Below the pieces are notes generated by a model. That model ran no database searches. It was not told the DNA's origin and saw nothing but the letters and a program-made list of their open reading frames with translations. Shown piece by piece: positions 7,906 through 15,950 of a stretch of DNA of 64,000 bases; position 1 is the stretch's first letter, and each line of letters opens with the position of its first letter. A program made the translations under genes and the position numbers. Origin of the DNA: Paenibacillus_AA sp045062745 (GTDB taxonomy: Bacteria > Bacillota > Bacilli > Paenibacillales > NBRC-103111); NCBI RefSeq assembly GCF_045062745.1, contig NZ_JBJGED010000015.1, positions 116,780 to 180,779 on the forward strand, given 5' to 3'.

Positions 7906-8910
7906 TTATGCAAACTCGTTCAACGCTTCCGCCGTCCAGTTTCGTACACCGTTGTCTTCAATTATACCCAGGACGACATCGGTAATGTCCGGATCCGCTA
8001 TCAATTTATCCTGCACTCTGAATTTGATGTCGTCCGCATCGGCCAACGTTAAGCCTTTGCGCAATTCAATCATAGCATCCACGTGGTAATAACGTCCCTC
8101 TTGCGTGATCCGAATATCATTGATGTCCGTAACGTCTTCGTCGGACAAAATGATCTGGGCCACCTTATCCGCTACATCGCGAGGAGCCGCTACGCCGATT
8201 AAACCCACCATATTGTCATAACCTACTCGAAACGCAACGCCAACCATGAGGAAGCCGATCAGGATCGTGACAACCCCGTCGAGCGCTTCGAATGAGGTAA
8301 GAGAAGTGATTAAGACCGCGATCATGGCTAGCAAGGCACCGGTAACGGCAACGAGATCTTCATAAAACACCAGCCGCGTAGGAGGCGCCGAGCGTCCCAC
8401 GTGTTTGAACGAGGCTGCCAAAAACCCGAGTCCCTTGGCTTCCACTCTCGCTTCCTTCAAGATTTCCTTCATCGCTTTGATCAGAATAAAGCCGTCGATC
8501 ACTAGATTGATCACCAGGGCGGCCATGTTGATCCAAAACGCACCTCCGCTGCCTGCTTGAACCGGGTGGTGAATCAAATGCCAGCCTTCCTTCACGGTTT
8601 CGTAAGCCATGATGCTGACTACGATCACTGCAATCATACAAAAGATGTTGATTACGCGTCCAAAACCGGTAGGGAATTTACGGCTTGGTTTTTTCTCCGC
8701 CAACACACTGCCTACGAACACAAACCCTTGGTTGATGCTGTCGGCCAAAGAGTGCATCGCCGAAGCGAACATCGCTCCGCTGCCGCTCATGGCGGCGCCT
8801 ATCCCCTTCGCGACGGCAATAAACGCGTTGCCCACCATCGCAATGGCGGAGGATTTGTTTCCTTTCTTGATAAGCTGAAGCCAAGTTTCTCGTTCCGGTA
8901 CGGGGTCCAT
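7906..8910 (-). CDS. Cation diffusion facilitator (CDF) family transporter
   Basis: The 334-residue protein has an N-terminal membrane domain of about six helices. It includes the HSLADSINQGFVFVGS motif, with H and D in helix 2 positions used for metal binding in CDF proteins. The C-terminal cytoplasmic domain (about 235-325) carries the metal-sensing ferredoxin-like fold (YYHVDAMIELRKGLTLADAD). CDF proteins export divalent metals such as Zn, Fe or Mn by proton antiport; the metal here is not predictable. The frame extends to 9048, but the ATG at 8908-8910 has an AGGAGG site immediately upstream and begins MDPVPERETW, so the extension is rejected. Confidence 0.9.
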   Translation of the reverse strand: MDPVPERETWLQLIKKGNKSSAIAMVGNAFIAVAKGIGAAMSGSGAMFASAMHSLADSINQGFVFVGSVLAEKKPSRKFPTGFGRVINIFCMIAVIVVSIMAYETVKEGWHLIHHPVQAGSGGAFWINMAALVINLVIDGFILIKAMKEILKEARVEAKGLGFLAASFKHVGRSAPPTRLVFYEDLVAVTGALLAMIAVLITSLTSFEALDGVVTILIGFLMVGVAFRVGYDNMVGLIGVAAPRDVADKVAQIILSDEDVTDINDIRITQEGRYYHVDAMIELRKGLTLADADDIKFRVQDKLIADPDITDVVLGIIEDNGVRNWTAEALNEFA

Positions 8911-9025
8911 TGTTCCTCCTAGTGATGTTCGATCATTTTGACTATTGTTCCTAATCCAACCTATTTTATAAGGCGGCTTGGATAATGTAATACGAGACAA
9001 CCGACCGCTCGTTTCCTCCTTTGAA

Positions 9026-9077
9026 CAAAAAACCTCCCTCGCATGCATTGTCGCAAGACATTGCCGCGAAGGAGGTT
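9026..9077 (-). terminator. Terminator of the HesB-family gene
   Basis: A 12-bp stem (9031-9042 with 9066-9077, one mismatch) is followed on the minus strand by six U residues. It lies just downstream of the gene ending at 9111 and separates it from the CDF gene. Confidence 0.75.
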
Positions 9078-9110
9078 CCTAAGTTATAGGAGGCTAATCA
9101 TCTCAGCTTA

Positions 9111-9470
9111 TCAGCATTGCTCCGGATTCGGCTTCCCCGCATCGTCGGCCGTACGGAACGAAGTCCCGCACCCGCAGGTCGCGATAGCGTTCGGATTATG
9201 CATGGTGAAGCCGCCGCCCATGGCCGCTTCCTTGTAGTCGATCTCCAAGCCGTTCAAATACTTGGTGCTGTCCTCGTCGACCACCACCTTGAGCCCGTGG
9301 ATTGTGTAGACGCGGTCACTCTCGCTCTGATCCTCGTCGAAGCCCATGCCGTACGTGAATCCGCTGCAGCCGCCCGACTTCACGCCCAGACGCAGGAACA
9401 GGTTCGGGCTTTCTTCGGCTTCCAGCAGTTCTTTTATTTTATCGCTTGCTTCCTCGGTTATCGTAATCAT
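9111..9470 (-). CDS. HesB/IscA/ErpA-type iron-sulfur assembly accessory protein
   Basis: The 119-residue product is an A-type Fe-S carrier. The three conserved cysteines are C35 in KSGGCSGFTYGM and the pair in TCGCGTSF near residues 99-101. The start MITITEEASDKI is typical, and a GGAGGGA site precedes the ATG. These proteins receive or store Fe-S clusters and hand them to target enzymes in the cytoplasm. The C terminus carries about 15 extra residues ending in a further Cys. It sits upstream of mqnE, which needs a [4Fe-4S] cluster, and near the yutJ-yuzB-yutI cluster, a neighbourhood like that of B. subtilis yutM. A hairpin terminator lies downstream. Confidence 0.92.
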   Translation of the reverse strand: MITITEEASDKIKELLEAEESPNLFLRLGVKSGGCSGFTYGMGFDEDQSESDRVYTIHGLKVVVDEDSTKYLNGLEIDYKEAAMGGGFTMHNPNAIATCGCGTSFRTADDAGKPNPEQC

Positions 9471-9563
9471 CTCGGATTCCCTCCTCGTCGTTCGAGTTCA
9501 CCTTCAGTATACTCCTATTTGCTACCTCGCTCAAGGGGCGGGATGGAAAGGAAAGGATGCGTA

Positions 9564-9592
9564 TTGCCCGTTCTCGGGATCAAGTTTATAAT
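9564..9592 (+). promoter_or_regulatory. Predicted sigma-A promoter of mqnE
   Basis: TTGCCC (9564-9569) and TATAAT (9587-9592) are separated by 17 bp, about 100 nt upstream of the mqnE start. Confidence 0.6.
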
Positions 9593-9696
9593 AGGTAAGT
9601 CAAGCAATCGGCTTCTTATTTTCGGTCTACCTTGTGCAAGCTTTCACAAGCGTGGCCGCAACCTACAAGAGTTCCTTTGGAGAGGAGAACGAACGG

Positions 9697-10800
9697 ATGT
9701 CTATTGTAACGACGAACCCGGACAAGCGGATGGCCGACATTGCCGACAAGGTGGAACGAGGCGAACGGCTTACGCCGGAGGACGGCGTCTATTTGTATGA
9801 GAGCGAAGATTTGCTCACGATCGGACAGCTGGCGAACAAGGTGAATCAGCGCAAAAACGGCAACAAGGTGTATTTCATCGAGAACATGAGCCTGTATTTC
9901 ACCAACGTGTGCGAAGCGCATTGCGCCTTCTGCCATTTTCGCCGCGACGAAGGTCAAGACGGGGCCTACACGCTAACGCCGGAGGAGATTCTGGCTTATG
10001 TGGGCGAGCACTTTCACCCGGGCATGAACGAATTCCATATCACCGGCGGGCACAACCATCATGTGACGTTCGACTACTACGTCAATTCCATTCGGGTCCT
10101 GAAGCAGAATTATCCGAAGGTGACGATCAAGGCGTATACCGCGGCGGAGATCGACTTCTTCTCGCGGCTGAGCGGGCTCTCTTACGAGCAAGTGCTCTCC
10201 CGCTTGATGGAAGCCGGTCTCGATACGATGCCGGGCGGCGGCGCGGAGATTCTGACGGACCATTACCGGAAGAAAATGAACGTGGATAAAGCGTCGACGG
10301 ATCAATGGCTGACGGTGCACCGTACGGCGCATCTGCTCGGTATGAAGACGCATGCCACCATGCTGTATGGGGCGGTCGAATCGAAGGCTGACCGGATTCA
10401 GCACATGGTGCAGCTGCGGGAATTGCAGGACGAGACGAACGGGTTCATGGTGTTCATTCCGAACGCCATGCAGCCGGCCAATACGTCGATGGGTATCAAG
10501 CGCCGCACATCGGCCTTCGACGATCTCAAGACGATCGCGATCAGCCGGCTTATGCTCGACAACTTCCCGCACATCAAGGCTTACTTCATCAACCTGGGGA
10601 CTCAGCTTGCTCAGCTTGCCTTGACTTTCGGGGCTTCGGACGCCCACGGCACGATCGTGCAGGAACGGATCAGCCATTCGGCAGGCGCATTGTCCCCGGA
10701 CGGTCTGACTCGGGACGAGCTGATTCATCTGATCAAAGGGGCCGGACGCATTCCGGTCGAGCGGGACACGTTCTACAACGAGCTCCGCGTTCACGCCTAA
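9697..10800 (+). CDS. mqnE: Aminofutalosine synthase (radical SAM)
   Basis: The 367-residue protein carries the radical-SAM motif CEAHCAFC (CX3CX2C) after FTNVCEA. It also has conserved MqnE/MqnC/CofH-type segments: FHITGGHNH, AYTAAEIDFF and GLDTMPGGGAEI. MqnE joins 3-[(1-carboxyvinyl)oxy]benzoate to S-adenosylmethionine to make aminofutalosine, an early step of the futalosine menaquinone route. The ATG at 9697 follows AGAGGAG; an in-frame start at 9634 lacks such a site. The UbiD-family decarboxylase gene at 14175 fits the same pathway. Other mqn genes are not in the window. MqnE rather than MqnC is chosen from the overall motif pattern and the length. Confidence 0.88.
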   Translation: MSIVTTNPDKRMADIADKVERGERLTPEDGVYLYESEDLLTIGQLANKVNQRKNGNKVYFIENMSLYFTNVCEAHCAFCHFRRDEGQDGAYTLTPEEILAYVGEHFHPGMNEFHITGGHNHHVTFDYYVNSIRVLKQNYPKVTIKAYTAAEIDFFSRLSGLSYEQVLSRLMEAGLDTMPGGGAEILTDHYRKKMNVDKASTDQWLTVHRTAHLLGMKTHATMLYGAVESKADRIQHMVQLRELQDETNGFMVFIPNAMQPANTSMGIKRRTSAFDDLKTIAISRLMLDNFPHIKAYFINLGTQLAQLALTFGASDAHGTIVQERISHSAGALSPDGLTRDELIHLIKGAGRIPVERDTFYNELRVHA

Positions 10801-10898
10801 GCGCACTGGCCCGTCCGGCGCTCCCGTCCCATACAATCGGACGGCGCTGGACATCCTAAGTTAAAGCGATCATCGTCTAGAAAGGAACTACGTCAGGC

Positions 10899-11960
10899 AT
10901 GAAGAAATTTGTTATATTGGGCGGCGGCTACGGCGGCCTTACCGTAGCACAGGAACTCCTGGAGGGAGACATTCCGAAGGATACGGAGATTGTCCTGCTG
11001 GACCGGATGCCTTATCAAGGGCTCAAAACCGAATATTATGCGCTGGCCGCCGGAACCGTGAGCGAAGCGGAAATTCGCGTGGCCTTCCCCTCCGACCCGC
11101 GCATCATTCTGAAGTACGGCGAAGTGTCGAGCGTGGATCTGGAGAAGAAGCTCATCTACCTGGAAGGCCAAGACCCGCTGTCCTACGACTGGCTCGTTAT
11201 CGCTCTGGGTTGCGTCGATAAGTTCCACTGTATCGAAGGAGCCGATGTGTACGCACACAGCATCCAGACTTTATCGGCCTCGCGCAAAACATATCAGGCA
11301 TTGAACGATCTGAAGCCGTATGCCCAAGTGTCGGTCGTGGGCGGCGGATTGAGCGGAGTAGAGATCGCTTCGGAGCTGCGAGAGAGCCGGCCCGACTTGA
11401 ACGTGCGGGTGATCGACCGGGGCGCGAGCATTCTTTCCGCGTATCCGGAAAAGCTGCAGTCGTATGTTCGCACCTGGTTCGTGGAGCATGGCGTAGAGAT
11501 GCGTTCCCATGTGTCGCTGCACCGAGTGGAGCCGGGCGTGCTGCACAATAAGGACGAGGAAATCTTGACCGACCTGACGGTCTGGACGGCCGGCATTCAG
11601 CCGAGTCCGGTCGTGCAGCAGTTGGATGTACCGAAGGACAATCAAGGCCGTGTGTTGTTGAACGAGTATCATCAAATTCCGGCGCATCCGGACGTGTACG
11701 TGGTGGGGGACTGCGCGAGCTTGCCCTTCTCGCCGAGCGCCCAAGCGGCGGAAGCGCAAGGCAAGCAGGTCGCGGAGGTCATGACGGCGCTATGGAAAGG
11801 AGAAACCCCTCAGCTTAGACCCATTAAGCTGAAGGGTGTTCTCGGGTCGCTCGGCAAAAAAGCCGGCTTCGGCATGATGGGCAGCCGGATGATTATAGGA
11901 AAAGTGCCTCGGGTTCTGAAGAGCGGTGTGCTTTGGTTGTCCAAGCACCATTTTGGGTAA
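10899..11960 (+). CDS. FAD/NAD(P)-dependent oxidoreductase, type II NADH dehydrogenase-like (YutJ-like)
   Basis: The 353-residue protein has the two dinucleotide-binding motifs of the pyridine nucleotide-disulfide oxidoreductase fold: ILGGGYGGL near residue 5 for FAD and VVGGGLSGVEIASEL near 147 for NAD(P)H. It also has the C-terminal FAD motif VYVVGDCA and the TVWTAGIQPS segment typical of NDH-2 proteins. NDH-2 enzymes pass electrons from NADH to menaquinone at the membrane. The short C terminus lacks a clear amphipathic anchor, so quinone reduction is inferred. The neighbours yuzB and yutI match B. subtilis yutJ-yuzB-yutI, supporting orthology with YutJ. It is convergent with the yuzB gene. 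Confidence 0.88.
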   Translation: MKKFVILGGGYGGLTVAQELLEGDIPKDTEIVLLDRMPYQGLKTEYYALAAGTVSEAEIRVAFPSDPRIILKYGEVSSVDLEKKLIYLEGQDPLSYDWLVIALGCVDKFHCIEGADVYAHSIQTLSASRKTYQALNDLKPYAQVSVVGGGLSGVEIASELRESRPDLNVRVIDRGASILSAYPEKLQSYVRTWFVEHGVEMRSHVSLHRVEPGVLHNKDEEILTDLTVWTAGIQPSPVVQQLDVPKDNQGRVLLNEYHQIPAHPDVYVVGDCASLPFSPSAQAAEAQGKQVAEVMTALWKGETPQLRPIKLKGVLGSLGKKAGFGMMGSRMIIGKVPRVLKSGVLWLSKHHFG

Positions 11961-11967
11961 GATCGGC

Positions 11968-12219
11968 TTAGAGGTCGAAGTCAAAGGCCGTTTCAAGCTC
12001 TTTGATCTTGGCCATAATAAGCTCGTATAGCTCGTCCGCGTCTGAGGCGGCGACGATCTCGCCGTTCACCAGCGCGTAAGGCTCCATATAGCATTGGCCG
12101 CAATTGCCCAGGCAGCCGTACTCGATGACGTCCAGGCTCGGATCCTGTTCTAGCCGTTTCATCGTGACGTCGCTCCCGTTATGCATGTTGCTGGCGCAAA
12201 ATTCTACGATCGGTCTCAT
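11968..12219 (-). CDS. DUF1450 protein (YuzB-like), cysteine-rich
   Basis: The 83-residue product matches the YuzB/DUF1450 family: VEFCASNMHNG at the N terminus, then VIEYGCLGNCGQCYMEPYAL with four conserved cysteines, and an acidic helical C terminus. The pattern recalls a thioredoxin-like [2Fe-2S] ferredoxin, but no activity is established. It lies between yutJ (convergent, 7 bp apart) and yutI (divergent, 80 bp apart), the same cluster as in B. subtilis. The link to Fe-S metabolism is inferred from the cysteines and context. Confidence 0.88.
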   Translation of the reverse strand: MRPIVEFCASNMHNGSDVTMKRLEQDPSLDVIEYGCLGNCGQCYMEPYALVNGEIVAASDADELYELIMAKIKELETAFDFDL

Positions 12220-12299
12220 TGGAACGGCACCACCTTGTCAGGCCATTTAATTTTTGCATTCATTGTATTATAATATACTTAAGAAAGGAGATGAATCAA

Positions 12300-12542
12300 A
12301 TGGCGGATACACAAACTAGCATGTATGATGAAGTGCTTGAAGTGTTGGATAAACTTCGTCCGTTCCTGCAGCGCGACGGCGGCGACGTCGAATTGGTCGA
12401 CGTGGAGGACGGTATCGTGAAGCTGAAGCTGATGGGAGCGTGCGGCAGCTGCCCAAGCTCCACCATTACGCTCAAGGCCGGGATCGAGCGCGCCTTGATC
12501 GAAGAAGTAGAAGGCATCAACGAGGTCGTGCAAGTATTCTAA
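12300..12542 (+). CDS. NifU C-terminal-domain Fe-S scaffold (YutI-like)
   Basis: The chosen ATG at 12300 sits 9 nt after AAAGGAG; an ATG at 12291 directly abuts that site, so it is unlikely to be used. The 80-residue product is a single NifU C-terminal domain with EVLDKLRPFLQRDGGDVELV and the cluster-binding motif GACGSCPSS. Such proteins assemble or carry [4Fe-4S] clusters in the cytoplasm. A TATAAT -10 element is at 12269-12274. A perfect hairpin terminator follows. Together with the HesB gene at 9111 it makes an Fe-S assembly neighbourhood. Confidence 0.92.
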   Translation: MADTQTSMYDEVLEVLDKLRPFLQRDGGDVELVDVEDGIVKLKLMGACGSCPSSTITLKAGIERALIEEVEGINEVVQVF

Positions 12543-12560
12543 TTCTTGCGCTAGAACGAA

Positions 12561-12593
12561 CGCCCTTGTCCGGGATCCCGGACAAGGGCGTTT
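12561..12593. terminator. Terminator formed by a perfect 30-bp palindrome
   Basis: Positions 12561-12590 are a perfect 15+15 inverted repeat (CGCCCTTGTCCGGGA and its complement) followed by TTTATT. It lies between yutI and the convergent SDR gene and can act for yutI; the minus strand has only a weak U-tract. Confidence 0.8.
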
Positions 12594-13368
12594 ATTGTTG
12601 GGCCAGCGTACGGATCGGGTCGAACCCTCCGGACACGTCCAGCATGTTGCCGGTGATGAAATCGCTGTGCGTCTGACACAAGAAGGCGATGACCCTCGCG
12701 ATGTCCTCCCCGCTGCCCGGCCGGACGCCGGGCATTTCATCGTTCACGAGGTGGCGCACCTCGTCGATCGTCTTCTCCTTATTCGCCCCCCGGATGTCGC
12801 CGGGGCAAATCATGTTCACGGTGATGCCGTGCGCGGCTTGCTCCTCGGCGAGCGTCTTCGTGAACGAGACGAGCCCGACCTTCGCCGCAGCATAGACGGC
12901 GCGGTGCGGCCACCCGCGGGCTTCCGCCGCATGGCCGAAGCCGAAGTGGATGATGCGGCCCCACCGCTTCGCCTGCATGCCGGGCAGCACCCGGTGATCG
13001 AGCTCCATGACCCCGAGCAGGTTGCCCCGCATCAAGTACTCGATCTCGTTCAGCGCGTATTCGTGGAAGAAGCGGCGCTCCCGCACGAACGGCCCTGCGT
13101 TGTTAATGAGAATGTCGACCGTGGCGCCCCAGCTCGACTCGATCGTGTCGATGAGCCGCTGGGCCTGATCGCGATCGGCGATATCCGCCTGAACGGCGAT
13201 CGCCCGCACGCCCTTGCCGCGCAGCTCGTGTACCAGCTGGTCGGCGGCCTCCGTACTATGCACATAATTGACGGCGATGTCGCAGCCCATGTCGGCCAGC
13301 GTGAGCGCCGTCATTCGACCGAGACCCTTGGCGCTTCCTGTAATGCAGGCCAGCTTGCCTTTCAGCAT
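12592..13368 (-). CDS. Short-chain dehydrogenase/reductase (SDR)
   Basis: The 258-residue protein is a classical SDR: TGSAKGLG cofactor motif at the N terminus, INNAG near residue 90, and the YAAAK active-site motif near 160. The C terminus has MICPGDIRG and an ITGNMLDVSGG substrate loop. The ATG at 13366-13368 has a GGAGGG site; the frame is open 48 codons upstream but overlaps the preceding gene. Classical SDRs use NAD(P)(H) to oxidise or reduce alcohols and ketones; the substrate is unknown. The HEPN protein gene ends 14 bp upstream, so the two are likely co-transcribed. Confidence 0.9.
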   Translation of the reverse strand: MLKGKLACITGSAKGLGRMTALTLADMGCDIAVNYVHSTEAADQLVHELRGKGVRAIAVQADIADRDQAQRLIDTIESSWGATVDILINNAGPFVRERRFFHEYALNEIEYLMRGNLLGVMELDHRVLPGMQAKRWGRIIHFGFGHAAEARGWPHRAVYAAAKVGLVSFTKTLAEEQAAHGITVNMICPGDIRGANKEKTIDEVRHLVNDEMPGVRPGSGEDIARVIAFLCQTHSDFITGNMLDVSGGFDPIRTLAQQ

Positions 13369-13382
13369 GATGCTCCCTCCAG

Positions 13383-14087
13383 TCAGATCGGCCGGTCCCG
13401 GCGAATGTAGTCGAACGCGATCGCGATTGTCCGGCACACCATCTCGTATCCGCAGCGCAAGTCGTTCAGATTGGCGGCCAAATCCTCGATATACGTCCGA
13501 TCCGCCCGGCACAGGTCCGTTCGGGTCAAGTCATCCAGCATTTCGGCGTTGATGTGGTGAATCTCCATATTGCGCTTTTGGCGCAGCCGGTCCATCGGAA
13601 CCTTGAACCGCTGTTTCTGCTCGAACAGTCGCTCCTCGAGCTTCGGTTGGAGCTTGCGATCGTGCATCTGGCGCAGCACGGTGAAGTAGGAGAACTTGGC
13701 CTTCACCCGCTCCGTCTGCAGCCGGTACATGTCGTTCAGGAAGTAGCCCAGCTTGTCCAGGATCGAGAACAGGCGAATAAACGCGTTTTTGTAAAAGTAC
13801 AAGTGGGTGTGGTAGCAGCCAAGCTCCTCCTCGCCCATCGCTTCCTCGTATGTATGCGAGACCTGCTGGCCGAAATTGCCTGCGCCTCGCACGCTCCACT
13901 CCAATTCCACCAAGGCGGAGACGAACCCGCGGCACCACAGGTCGAAGCGCGTATACCGCCCGCACTCCGGCCCGCCCCGCTCGATCAGCTTGTGCAGATC
14001 CTTCCGGTACGCTTCGATGGCGCGCACGGATTGCTGCAAGAGCGCAGTCTCGGTTTCATTCGGTTTGCCCAGGATCGGACTTAGCAA
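13383..14087 (-). CDS. Cthe_2314-type HEPN domain protein
   Basis: The 234-residue, all-helical product matches the family known as Cthe_2314 HEPN. It has a long N-terminal helix pair, then ELGCYHTHLYFYKNAFIRLF and YFLNDMYRLQTERVKAKFSYFTVL, and later RQKRNMEIHHINAEML. The last segment has the polar R-(X)4-6-H spacing (RNMEIHH) expected of HEPN nuclease motifs. HEPN proteins are often RNases in toxin-antitoxin or defence modules, but there is no nucleotidyltransferase antitoxin partner here, only an SDR gene 14 bp downstream. The function is therefore open. The gene follows the 14115-14173 intergenic repeat element. Confidence 0.8.
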   Translation of the reverse strand: MLSPILGKPNETETALLQQSVRAIEAYRKDLHKLIERGGPECGRYTRFDLWCRGFVSALVELEWSVRGAGNFGQQVSHTYEEAMGEEELGCYHTHLYFYKNAFIRLFSILDKLGYFLNDMYRLQTERVKAKFSYFTVLRQMHDRKLQPKLEERLFEQKQRFKVPMDRLRQKRNMEIHHINAEMLDDLTRTDLCRADRTYIEDLAANLNDLRCGYEMVCRTIAIAFDYIRRDRPI

Positions 14088-14114
14088 GCCAACACCGCCT
14101 TAGTAGATAGTAAT

Positions 14115-14173
14115 CGGGGTCCCCGCAAAGGATTAGGAATACGCGTCGTAAGCATTAACTTCACTTTGTGGGG
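14115..14173 (+). repeat. Intergenic element, copy 1 (related to 44900-44963)
   Basis: CGGGGTCCCCGCAAAG at the left end and CTTCACTTTGTGGGG at the right end enclose about 28 bp. The inner CCCCGCAAAG and CTTTGTGGGG can pair (one G-U). The same two end blocks occur in inverse orientation at 44900-44963 around an unrelated centre. The element fills almost the whole gap between the UbiD stop and the HEPN start. Confidence 0.7.
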
Positions 14174-14174
14174 T

Positions 14175-15932
14175 TTAGAAGTATTCCTTCCACCGCGAGT
14201 CAACGAGCTTCACGATATCCTCGCGCGGGACGAGCTCATCCGGGTACCCCGGCTTCATCCGCGCGTCGATAATCAGCGGCAGCTCGTAGCTCAGGTGGTG
14301 GTGCCGCACCTCGGCGTCGGCATAAATGTCCGTCGCCGGGTTGAACCGCGTGAACACCGACCAGAGGAAGCTGCTCTGGCGTTCGGCCACGGCCGCATCG
14401 TCCGAGACGATGACGACCGGCCAGCCCGCCAGCTGCGCCTTGGCCTGCTGCAGCAGCCGCTGCGGCAGCTCCGGGTCGTCGACGAACGACGCTCCGGAGA
14501 CGACGAGGCAGCCGCCGCAGAACGGCCGCGCGTCCCGGATGCCTGGCAGCGCCCCGCCGGCATAAACGCGCGGCAGCTCGCGCACCGGCTCGCCTACGCC
14601 GGCGAGCACGGCCTTGCTCCCGTGATTCAGCCGAAGTCCTGTATAGTCTAACGTATCGTTCGACGTTTTATTAAAAATGTACAAATCCTGGCGCGGATCG
14701 AACCGCTCGAGCACGAGCTCGAACAGCCTCGGGAAGTCGGCCAGATCGACAGGCTGATCGGTGAGCAGCAGGAACTTGGTCAGCGACAGCTGCCCCTCCC
14801 CCAAGATGCGGAACGCGCTCGTCAGCGCCTCGCGGGCATAGCTCTCCCGCACGACGGCCGATGCGAGGGCGTGGAAGCCGGTCTCGGCGTATGTCCAGAG
14901 CGACTTGACGCCCGGCATGACGACCGGGAACGCCGGCGACAAGAGGCGCTGGAGGAAGTCGCCGAAGAAGTAGTCTTCCTGCCGCGGCTTCCCGACGATC
15001 GTGGCCGGGTAGATCGCATCCTTGCGGTGCCACACGCGGTTCACGTGCAGCACCGGGAAGTCATGGATCAGCGAATAGTAGCCGAAGTGATCGCCGAACG
15101 GCCCTTCCGGGCGGCGCTCATGAGGCGGCACGAGGCCGCTGATCGCGAATTCCGCCTCGGCGACGAGGCGGTGCCCCCCGTGCGGATCGTCCGCGAGCGG
15201 GAGCTTCTGCCCGAGGATGAGCGAAGCGAGCAGCAGCTCGGGCAGATGCTCGGGGGCCGGCGCGATCGCCGAAGCGATAAGCGCGGGCGGCCCGCCCAGG
15301 AACACGGTGACGGGCAGCGCCTTCCCGCGCTGCTCGGCTTCGTGGTAGTGGAAGCCGCCGCCCTTGTGAATTTGCCAGTGCATCCCCGTCGTCTGGCCGT
15401 CGTACACCTGCATGCGATACATGCCGAGGTTATGGTGCCCGCCGTCCGGATGCTCGGTGTAGACGAGCGGCAGCGTGATGAACGGACCGCCGTCCTCTTG
15501 CCAGCACGTCAGCACGGGAAGCTTGTCCATGGGGCGGTCCGTATCGCATACCTGCATAACCGGCGCTTGCTGGGCGGGCACCGATTTCGTCCCGACCTTC
15601 AGCGCGTCGATCAGCAAGTTCCGCTCCCCCCACAGCCCTTTCAGCGTGGGCGGCATCAGCCGTTCCATCGCGCCTACAGCCTGGCGCATGAATTGCTCCG
15701 GCCGCGGCCCGAACGCGAGGTCGATGCGCCGAGGCGTGCCGAACAAGTTCGTCGCGACCGGGAAAGCGCTCCCTTTCACATTCGTGAACAACAAAGCAGG
15801 GCCTTGTTCCTCAATGACCCTGCGGTGAATCTCCGCCAATTCCAGGTATGGATCGACAGGAGCGTGAATTTCAATCAGTTCGTTCTCGGCGCGCAGCAGC
15901 TCGAGATGCGCGCGCAGATTCGTCAAGTTCAT
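14175..15932 (-). CDS. UbiD-family decarboxylase, probable menaquinone biosynthesis decarboxylase
   Basis: The 585-residue protein belongs to the UbiD family. It shows GTPRRIDLAFG, a prenyl-FMN-site region around MHWQIHKGGGFHYHEAE, an IPYQ-like PEGPFGDHFGYYS segment with the acidic and arginine residues of the active site, and HLNRVWHRKDAIYPATIVG-like sequence near 300. UbiD enzymes use prenylated FMN, made by a UbiX partner, to decarboxylate unsaturated acids. With mqnE in the window, a role in late futalosine-route menaquinone synthesis is likely. The ATG follows CAGGGGG, 18 bp after the ctaA stop, so it forms an operon with ctaA. No ubiX gene is visible. Confidence 0.88.
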   Translation of the reverse strand: MNLTNLRAHLELLRAENELIEIHAPVDPYLELAEIHRRVIEEQGPALLFTNVKGSAFPVATNLFGTPRRIDLAFGPRPEQFMRQAVGAMERLMPPTLKGLWGERNLLIDALKVGTKSVPAQQAPVMQVCDTDRPMDKLPVLTCWQEDGGPFITLPLVYTEHPDGGHHNLGMYRMQVYDGQTTGMHWQIHKGGGFHYHEAEQRGKALPVTVFLGGPPALIASAIAPAPEHLPELLLASLILGQKLPLADDPHGGHRLVAEAEFAISGLVPPHERRPEGPFGDHFGYYSLIHDFPVLHVNRVWHRKDAIYPATIVGKPRQEDYFFGDFLQRLLSPAFPVVMPGVKSLWTYAETGFHALASAVVRESYAREALTSAFRILGEGQLSLTKFLLLTDQPVDLADFPRLFELVLERFDPRQDLYIFNKTSNDTLDYTGLRLNHGSKAVLAGVGEPVRELPRVYAGGALPGIRDARPFCGGCLVVSGASFVDDPELPQRLLQQAKAQLAGWPVVIVSDDAAVAERQSSFLWSVFTRFNPATDIYADAEVRHHHLSYELPLIIDARMKPGYPDELVPREDIVKLVDSRWKEYF

Positions 15933-15950
15933 GGGTACCCCCTGAATGGA

